Positions 55,355-64,000 of a stretch of 64,000 bases of DNA are shown piece by piece. The DNA comes from Zantedeschia hybrid cultivar (lineage: Eukaryota; Streptophyta; Magnoliopsida; Alismatales; Araceae), in the NCBI GenBank assembly GCA_030544215.1, contig JARZZO010000004.1:39669980-39733979 (forward strand). Reading direction: 5' to 3'. The translations under genes and the position numbers were made by a program. Within the stretch, counting starts at the first letter, position 1; each line of letters begins with the position of its first letter. Under the pieces are notes generated by a model that searched no databases, had not been told where the DNA came from, and saw only the letters and a list, made by a program, of their open reading frames with translations.

Positions 55355-56807
55355 GAGAGCAAAGGGGACAATGAGGAGGGCAGCGAGGTCGGCGAGGAGG
55401 GTGCCGAAACGATGGAGGAGGAATCCGACCTCCAACAATATCTACGCGATCCTCTGCGGCGGTTCATCCTCGCTCTCTCATCCAGATCAACATGCTCGCT
55501 GAAGATCCTTTGCCGCATCGATGTCCGAAACACGGGGGCGGTGAATTCCCGACGTTCTAGAAATGCATGCAGGAGAGACGAGAAGCACCCGGAGCCCTAA
55601 AGGGGGCGTCCAGAGGAGAAGGAGAGAGAGAGGGGGCGGCCACCAGGGAGAGACTTCTGGAGCTTGGCCCAGGGTTTCTATACGGCCTGTCTATATATTA
55701 AGTCGACGTGACTTTTCACAAAAGTTCTTGAATTCATATAAAACCCACTAAAATACCACCGACTGAAAATCTTTATGCGTGTGACCCCCTAGGTCCATTT
55801 ACCAGTCCAATTTTCAGCCCGTTAAGTCAAATAATACTTTATTGACCTATAGTAATTAATTAATATCTCATATTTAATTAATTACTTAATTGGATTAACA
55901 TCTTATGTAAATTTGGCCGGACTTCCAATCAAGTTGGGTGCTAAGCAACACCGCATGATCCCGTAAGGTAATAAGGTTCAACAACCTACTCATGAAACCT
56001 GTCTGTCTACAGTTACCGCGTGGCTATAATTCTTCACTCATACAATGCTCTCGAGTCGACCTAAGGCATGGTCAACTGTTAAACTGGTCAACTGACTTAG
56101 ATTAGACTCCATTGTACAATATCAGAAAACATCTTTTCTGATATTGTGTCCGCTCTGGCTAGAGACTCCTGCGGATCTATCTTAGAGCATTCTCTCTCCA
56201 GTTACCTAAGAGCGAATGATCCTATATTGAACACATAATCACCTTCGAAGGTCTTCCGATAGATCCGATCCTTGACTATTAGAGATCCCATGGATAGGGA
56301 TTCGTGAGCCAAGGTCAAAACCTAGAAGTCCACCGCCAAGATGTCTTTGGTGTCTCAAGTCCAAGGATCAACCACGCTACTGTGATAATGAATCAAGCCG
56401 GGTGATAGTAAGGTAAATTACCATCCGGCGATTCACGTCGGATCAGTTCAGTGAACTCATTCCCCAATGAGCACCTACAGGTTCACCATAGTATCTCCAC
56501 ACAGGTGACTAATGAGATTAGTCACCTTCATCATATGAGTTAGAATAACTTGTACTAGTCTTACCAGGTGTTTGATGTCTTTCTCAAACATCCTATGACT
56601 AGGAACAATTATGAACGTGTGTTTATAAGTCATCAGCCTGATTATTATGATCTCATTATAAGCCGATGACTATTGCACACATTCAAGGACTTCATTACGC
56701 GCAGTTATAAACACTCCAATCTTCATAATGAAATTAGTGCCATTTATCTGTGAACTAGATTATAATAGGTGCCTTATGATTGGCTTTGAGGACACCTATA
56801 TTTAACA
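55355..56807 (-). repeat. Copia C 3' LTR, right piece
   Basis: Resumes the copia LTR after Tat3 and ends TATTTAACA at 56807, followed by ATATCCCACTTGG, the copia polypurine tract on the minus strand. In element sense the LTR starts at 56807. Confidence 0.88.
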
Positions 56808-59052
56808 ATATCCCACTTGGACTCAGGCCAATCACCTTTGCATTTGATCTCCTTGAAATCTAGGTGATGCTCACATAAACTCTACGACTAAGGCTTGGTC
56901 GGGGATCTGCTTAATTATCTACAGATGGAATATTTTCCATTACTTTATATCCTCTGCATTCTTTGTCTCTGAACTTCTGAAAGAGCCTCAGAATATTCTA
57001 AAACTTCTGATGATACCATAGCTCCACCACAAAATTGACTATTCCCACTGTTGTCATTCAACAACGGGATGAGATCAGAGACCTTTTAGAACTACATCTA
57101 GTTCAAGGCTAAACTCTTTCATCCATACTGTTATAATAATAGTACCACATGTTTATGTCGTCATCTTAACATTGATTTCTGGTTGGAACCTTTCCAATCC
57201 ACTCCATACTATTCTATCAACAGTATCAACTGTAATCATGTTAGCAGTGATTTCTATCTTGGAACTCTTCTAATCTACTGCTTTCTCATTAGAAGGCAAA
57301 ATCCAAATCTGACTTGAAATTTGAGTCAGTGTGACCTCATGGTTTCAAATCATCCTCTCCATCATCTAGGAGTGCACCCTTAGCACTTGTCAAGTGCATA
57401 GCAATGTGTTTTACTCATTCTACCAAGGTTCTGTTGTATCCTTTAAGGAACTTTTCCTTAAAGAAATAAATTCTATGTCTCAACAATTGAGTCTTATTGT
57501 GGAATTTATCGTGTCAAACATTTTGATATACAAGTTAATACAACTGATGGTAACATCCTCATCGATCTATCTTAATAGATTCGTATTCCTAACACACAGG
57601 ATGTTGTATCCAAACTTATCATGGAGAAGTACATGGATAATAATACTTTTACTAATGGTAACATCCTGATGTCATTTTTAACGACCATAATGTTATTATC
57701 ACAAAGCACTAATAATGTGACCGTGCTCCCACTATCCTCCTTGTACACACACACAATACGTGGTCATTGTTAATGATCACTTAGTATTTGACCATGAGGT
57801 CAAAATTCTGACTCCAACTTTGGGAAGCTTCATTTTGATTCAAAATAGATCTTTGAAATCATAACATCTTCCCTAGATATTCTAAAAGTTTTAAAGTTGT
57901 ATCATATATACCTTTTCCTCAATCATATTGAGGGAATGCATTTTAATATCCAACTGCCTTTATCTTATCGTCATGATAGGCAATTTTGGCAAGTAGAATT
58001 CTAATAAACTTATTTAAGGTAACTACTGAGGAAAATTTTGTCCAAGTCAACACCTTGACGTTGACCATTTCCTTCAATTTGTCATATAAGTTTTAAGTAG
58101 TCCATCTATAATCTTTATTTTGAAGACTTACTTCCTTCAGACAGGTACAATAACCTCAAGCAATGCTATCAATTTCCGACTTTGATAGTTTTTATGGACT
58201 ATGACTTATAATTCTTAACCTATTGCTAATCCCAAAGTTGTTATAATTGAGAGCTTCCTCCTAGATTTTAGATCATAATCCACATCCTCAAGATCCTCTC
58301 ATTCTGCCATCTCTGATATGTCGATCATATCTTTATAGATATTGAGAGAATTCCTAAAATCTATGAAGTTCTACTGTGTGTGTTACGAATGGTTCCAAAT
58401 AACTAAAGATTATTTAATAATCTAGTGTTAATTTATGAGTTTGAAACACCTTACAGTTTTATCAGCTCCCACTTTCTTCTCTAAAAACATATTCCTCTTC
58501 GTAGAAGATAGCTTTCTAGACGATAATCATTCTATTATCGTCTGGCCAATAAATGTAATATCCAAACACTTTGGACATCCCACAAATTCACACCATACTA
58601 TGTCCTCCTTAAATCCAACTTCTTTGGACATGTCTTTTACACAAGACCATGACATTTCTTGATATTAATATTCTTAAAATCAAGTTTCCTTATAATTCAC
58701 ATCTCATATGAATTATTTTATCTCCATATCTTATATGGACACACTGACTTATTTGGAACCATATGTAAAGTATGGACATCTAATGCTCATACTCATTCAT
58801 AAGGATATAATAAATTAGGCAAATCTTATTATGTATCGCACTGTAACCAATAAGGTGCAATTTCTCATTTTATCATATTACTATGATGTACAATGAGGGA
58901 TCATTCGAGAGAGGATACCATTATCTTTTTAATGATTTGTATGAATCCCGTACTCAAGTGTTAATTTCCTTAATCAAATCAAAGAATTCTAATACTCTTT
59001 CCAGTTGGTCACTTTATCTTGATCTTAAATTCCTAATATCTCAGATGCATTC
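56808..59052 (-). pseudogene. Copia C pol remnant (integrase tail, RT)
   Basis: Heavily decayed minus-strand copia interior. About 57754-57572 reads CVYKEDSGSTVTLLVL, then NDIRMLPLVKVLLSMYFSM and CVLGIRIY, the region around the RT active site; the expected DD pair is lost (CDNN). About 58560-58470 reads YWPDDNRMIIV, KAIFYEEEYVFREE, the SH3-like tail of copia integrase. RNase H should lie at 56820-57300 but is not readable. Confidence 0.75.
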
Positions 59053-62000
59053 TGTTATACCCCGCACTTTTACAACTCATTAATAAATTTAATTAATTTA
59101 AATTAGATCAATTTAACTAATTATAGAAGTTGATTAGTGAGTTTAAGTAACTTGATTTAGCCTAATAATCCTAATTATAAAAGTCTATTAACTCAATTAT
59201 ACTACTAAGAATAGTCCACTAATTTAGTTAAAATTCTAGGTTTGATGCATTAGGCAGCAGAATAGTAAACTAATGGTAACTTTCTATATAAAATTTAGAT
59301 TTAGACATGATTGGTATTATTAGAAAGAGGATAAAAATATATATAACTTTGTCGAACACCATTTTTACTAATTCATATATATTTTAGAGGTCAAAAATAT
59401 CGATAATCAATTTTAGAAAGGGCTACCCATATAGAACAAGTCTTAATCGGACTAGGATCCGAATTAGAAAATAAAAGATGATATAATTAAAATTAATCAT
59501 GACCTAAAAAGTTATGTATGACATAATTGACTTGAATTAGAAGTAGAACATAATAAATTTGAATATAATGAATATTCTAATTAATGAATAGAAAGTCATA
59601 ATTAGAATCATACTTGAACTATGATTCTTTATTTACCTAACATAGTCCTCGTATTCTAACCATAACTCCGTGTATAGAATTTCAAATTAATTAAGACAAC
59701 TCCCATTAGAATGATGACTTAAAATTTTAGAAGTTTTATAAAGACCACATATTTAAGTAAGTCGTTTAGTAGTCGGAATTAGGACACCTTTAGACGAGAA
59801 GGAAATCTGCCAAGTTTTTAAGTTCAGAGTACTTAGGACAGCAGGTTAGTAAAATAGACATATATTTGTGTATAGATATCCACAAATAATGAAATTAATG
59901 GCATTAGAAAGATAATAAAAAGTTATAAAACTTTGTATAAGAGAGTCTTTTCTTTTTCATTTGGACGTTTAAGGGACCGAATTTAAAGATCTTTAGAAAA
60001 GGAAACTGCATGTGACGTGAATAAAGTCCAATTTGTATTAGGAAGTGACTTTGATTGGAGATTTTAATCAAGAGTAGGAGTTCGACTCCGGCAAAGAAAA
60101 GGGATATTAGTGGTTGTATTAAGAAGGCAAATAAGCATAAATAGAGTCTTGGGGTCGTGCTCAAAGTTCTATTGCATGCAGCTCTCTTCCAATGATAAGT
60201 TCATGTGGTGTTCTTGAGAGTATAGAGTTGATTCATGGTTATTTCTTTTGAGAATGTGATTCTAATCAATGTTTTATGTTATTGGAGACTTAGAGAACGT
60301 GGAAAAGAGCTTAGAGAATGTGAAAGGAGTTTAGAGGAAGAAGAAACTATGGATAGATATCAAGGAAACTATAGGAGAACCAAGAGCCGATCTTTCTTTA
60401 AGAGGTAGGTAGATAATTCTAAGTATGATCTATTTTGTATTAAAAAATATATTATCTTTAAAAGATTTCGAAAGCTGATGAATTGGTAAAGATTTTTATA
60501 TATATGTCTACTTCATGACCATCGAGTTTCAGATTTTTATGATCTTTTTTACTATTTATTCCACAATTATTAGCTCAACCTATGCAATCTGTCTGTTCAA
60601 TCTGTTTTGTTTTCAATTATAATTACATGAGTTACAGATGTTTGTTCTCCTTGGTACGATTCTCCATTGATATAAAATTTTGATAGACATTTACTATAGA
60701 TGTTATCTTCATGTCCAATAAATTTCATAATTTTTGGTGTTCTTTTGTTATTTATTCCGTAATATTCTTCTCAGACTATATAATCTGTCTTGGTAGTTTT
60801 GAAATCCTAACTTGTGAATCTTATATATTACTTGAGTCATGTTCAAATAATGCCAAATTTTGTAGATACCTTTGTTATATTATCCTTAACTTTTTTATAA
60901 AGTTTGGAAATTTTATGACCCCATCTGTTATTTAGTTTGTCCTATGTTTTGATTTGTTAGAATTTTATTTAAGTTGGATTCCCTGAATCGAAGTGAGAAT
61001 CCAAAATCCTATCAAATCAATACAGAAATTGATGAAACTTTGTATACACTTTACATTTGACATGTTTTCCAAGTTTGACAATTTTATGAATCTTTTTGAT
61101 AATATTTGGCCCATTTGTTAATGTTTCAGCTTTAAAAATTAGTTTTGATGGCCAAAAAATATGTTAGTTATTCCAAAAATTTTAGGAAAAATCTTTTGAC
61201 TATGTTCTCTGTCTAAAAATCTATTTTTATCAGCTTTAATCTTATTATCCATCTATATGACCATGTTGACTCTTTAAGTGACTATTTTGTATATAAAAGT
61301 ATGTATTTTAACTCTTTATTTAAGTATCATTATGTCAAATTAATTTTCAGATCTATGATCATTATAAAATCTGTGAAAATATATTTGTGTCATATTTGTT
61401 TGATATATGTTTGGACATTGCCATCTTAAGGAGATTGTGGCTTATTCTATAAGCATCCATAGATGAGTTCTGCCTGTGGGTAACAGAAAAATCCCGGTGA
61501 TTGTATTTTGTTTGCAGTCATCTGAGGTGGGACAATAGACTCTCCGGCTATACATGTGTCATGATCTTAGCATACTTGCTTATATGCTCTGATATTTGTT
61601 CGGTCGGCTCCTTATATGGTGGTTGGATGCATGTCTATTTGATATGTTTGGATTTGATTTGTTTGGCACATAATTATGAAACATAATTTACTGTTTAGAT
61701 CCATGTTATTCAACTTATAATCTATTCAGTTTGTTATTTTGACATTTACACTCAGTGATTTTGATTTCAGTCTATTTGATTAAGAATTTATGTTCATTCT
61801 GATTAGCTATTCTGACAATATGAACTCTAATTTGATAAGCTACATGCTATGATAAATTTGTTATATGTTTAATTCGATATGTTCAGTTTGATATATGATA
61901 TATTCTAATCATGGCTAGTAGACTTATTCAAGTAGATAAGAATTTGATTATGCTATATATACTATATGTTAGTCGACCATTCATGTTATTAGAAAACACA

Positions 62001-62564
62001 TTTGATTTCATAAGTTTCTATCTAACTGTATTTTGTATCATGTTCTTATTTGAGCTATATATAGAACTATGTAAGATCATATTTAGTATAATTGTATAAT
62101 ATGATTTGTAAAATTTACTATATGTTAAGTCATGTGGATGGTTTGAAGCCTACTGAGTAGTTGTACTCATAAATCCTATTAACATTTTTCAGAGTCTAAG
62201 AAAGAGAATTTGGAATTTGAGGAGACTTCTAATTGAGGCATTTGACATCTTCAAGAAGTTGTCTAAATTTAAATTTATAGATGTCTTAGATTTGATGTAG
62301 TAGGGATGATGAGAGATTGATGTATTTTCTTTACTTGGTGAGATTGAGAATTTATATATAAATTGATGGGTATTATAATTTGTGAATTTTGGCATTGCCT
62401 ATATTTGGATATTTTAGATTAGTTGATGATTATGGCATTTATTTAAATCGCCTTGTGGTTGTTTAGCTCTCATATCTATTTGTTTTAATGGAATTTATTC
62501 CGAGATTACGTAGTCGGACTCTGAGTTGAAGGAAAAAAAAATGAACTAGATCCGGAGCATAACA
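59053..62564 (+). mobile_element. 3.5-kb LTR of a second Tekay/Del-like element
   Basis: Opens TGTTATACCCCGCAC and closes GGAGCATAACA, followed after three bases by a degenerate tRNA-Met primer site. Long LTRs with a TACTGAGTAG-type motif (about 62151-62160) are typical of Del/Tekay elements. AT-rich throughout, with no gene and none of the dyads. Only one LTR is in the window. Confidence 0.7.
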
Positions 62565-62567
62565 ATA

Positions 62568-62580
62568 TAGTATTAGAGCA
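62568..62580 (+). promoter_or_regulatory. Degenerate tRNA-Met-type primer-binding site
   Basis: TAGTATTAGAGCA compared with the usual TGGTATCAGAGCA: two transition differences, just inside the LTR. Confidence 0.65.
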
Positions 62581-64000
62581 TTTATGAGAGTTTAAACATT
62601 CACAACCATCTGATCTTAAGCCATACCAATTGATCTTAAAGGATATGATGAAGTTTAGGATTAGTATGATTTTAGGTTTAGATTAGTAATTAAGGTAATG
62701 TCTAGTTTCAAGTTATAACTTGGAGATTTGGGGATAGGTTATTGTAATTGACGTGCTTATTTGGTTCCCGCAATTAGGCTCATATAAAGAGAATTCTTAA
62801 TATGGCTAGGGATTAATATGATTAAATTTTATATTTTTAAAGAGGGGAGCCAACTATAAGATATATAGGTGCTACTCTACTTATACCTTTTTACTAGGTT
62901 TGTTAAACTATTGAAAATTAACTTATTCTTATTCCTGATTCTTTGATAATTAAGGGATGTCTTGACTACAACATACATTCTTATATTTAATTAACAGTCT
63001 ATTCACCTATATTCACTTGTGTTGCTCATGAACTAGAAAGAATCGGTTAATATATTAAAATGCTAGTATAAGATAGTGCCACTAAATTTTATAAGTGACT
63101 CATATATAATTCCATGACATACGTTGGATTAGATGCCAATGATTCTAAATCTACTTTTAGGGTAAATAACTAGAACTATACTGTGCCATTGGTTATTAGT
63201 ACTTGTACGAAAAAGTATAGAGACCACATTGGACATGAGTTCATTTGATAGTAGTGCTACACCATAAATACATTTTCTTAATTTGTTAAGAATACTAAGA
63301 AGATACTTTTAGATATGTACATAATCCTTTCAAAGTGATCTATTAGCCCACCTATAAGCATATACTTACGTCCTTCTATGCTATCCTTTAGGCTTTACTA
63401 TTTAATATAAATATAGATTACTTCTAGTTCTATAATGAATAAATTCACTGAGCATATATAATTTGTAAATTAGTTAAGAGAGTGAACCTGTGAATGGTAT
63501 TTGGGAGTTAAGCATCTTATCCTGATTAGAAATTAGATCCATCTTCTTGAAGATCCCAGATTAGAAGCAGAACATTGATGACTCATAGTTTCTATTAGAT
63601 CTTTAAATTATTATAATTGTTTGAACTATAGATAGTTCTGTAACAACATATTGTGCGGTTAGGACTGACGTATCTCAAGTTGAAAATACCCCATAAGTCA
63701 TGATGAAGTTGTTATGATTATGATCTGTATCCTAATTATTTTAGTACATACTCAACCATATGAGAGTTGGTTAGTCATCAATCTCTACCCCATGTCCTTA
63801 GCTATGAAGATAAGTTTATCCATCGATTAATTAGGTTGATTAACTAGATTGGATCTCAAGTTTATAAACACATTAAATCAAAGGTGTATATTAATCTCAT
63901 TACAGATGCTCCTCAAAGATAGATCTATTTGTTGAAATGATTTGATCTTGATTGAGTAATCCTATAATCGTATTCTATGGCCTTAGAAATTAGTATGAGA
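62581..64000. other. Decayed AT-rich interior, no readable gene
   Basis: This should be leader and gag of the element whose LTR precedes it, but I find no frame with gag-like motifs and no repeats shared with the rest of the window. Confidence 0.5.

Noticed and set aside
55324..55751. Arg-rich ORFs around 55400-55700
   Set aside because: Lie within the copia C LTR and continue across its junction with Tat3 without any conserved domain.
60711..62099. Small AT-rich ORFs with hydrophobic stretches
   Set aside because: Inside the long LTR at 59053-62564; no homology or organisation suggesting a gene.

Overview
This window looks like gene-free, retrotransposon-packed heterochromatin from a flowering plant with a large genome. 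I recognised no host gene, tRNA, rRNA or CRISPR array. Nearly everything can be assigned to nested LTR retrotransposons: Ty3/gypsy Tat lineage, Ty3/gypsy Athila-like, Ty3/gypsy chromovirus of Tekay/Del type, and Ty1/copia. Plant origin follows from the lineages present, the plant mobile domain (PMD) ORFs, and primer-binding sites of tRNA-Asp type (Athila) and tRNA-Met type (Tekay/Del). The species cannot be named from this sequence.

Layout. 1-24694: a Tat element (Tat1) entering from the left, with gag end, protease, G-patch ORF, RT, RNase H, archaeal-type RNase H, integrase, a 7.6-kb 3' region and a 3' LTR. A 9.9-kb Athila-like element (2599-12480, minus strand) sits inside its pol ORF, with a recognisable target duplication. 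Tat1's 3' region carries two antisense, intron-containing PMD-type genes (aORF1 20163-17244 and aORF2 22357-20962). 24695-26099: right part of a Tekay/Del LTR, apparently hit by Tat1 on its left and by the next element on its right. 26100-35577: a Tekay/Del element (G1, minus) whose whole gag-pol is one reading frame broken only by seven nonsense codons, with a solo LTR (32109-34322) inside gag. 35578-41054: 5' half of a minus-strand copia element with an unusual hairpin array. 41055-45709: 3' half of a plus-strand copia element with a Tat solo LTR inside its reverse transcriptase/RNase H region. 45710-45859: scrap of another aORF2. 45860-50230: 5' part of a second Tat element. 50231-59052: 3' end of a minus-strand copia, whose LTR is split by a third Tat fragment (50404-55354), itself split by a Tekay/Del solo LTR (50997-53239). 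59053-64000: a 3.5-kb long LTR and decayed leader of another Tekay/Del-like element.

The most interesting signal is a 36-bp dyad: a 13-bp arm ending in GCGTC, exactly 10 variable bases, then the inverted arm starting with GACGC. I located 66 copies by eye. They lie only in non-coding parts (LTRs, leaders, antisense-gene promoters, one intron) of two unrelated retrotransposon lineages, Tat and Tekay/Del. The arms covary while the spacer does not, which suggests a dimeric protein-binding site. In Tat LTRs and upstream of aORF2 the copies lie upstream of a TATA-like box.

Decay is mostly by C-to-T type nonsense changes (CAG to TAG, CGA to TGA, TGG to TAG or TGA), as expected of heavily methylated plant DNA. 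Coordinates of degenerate ends are by-eye estimates.
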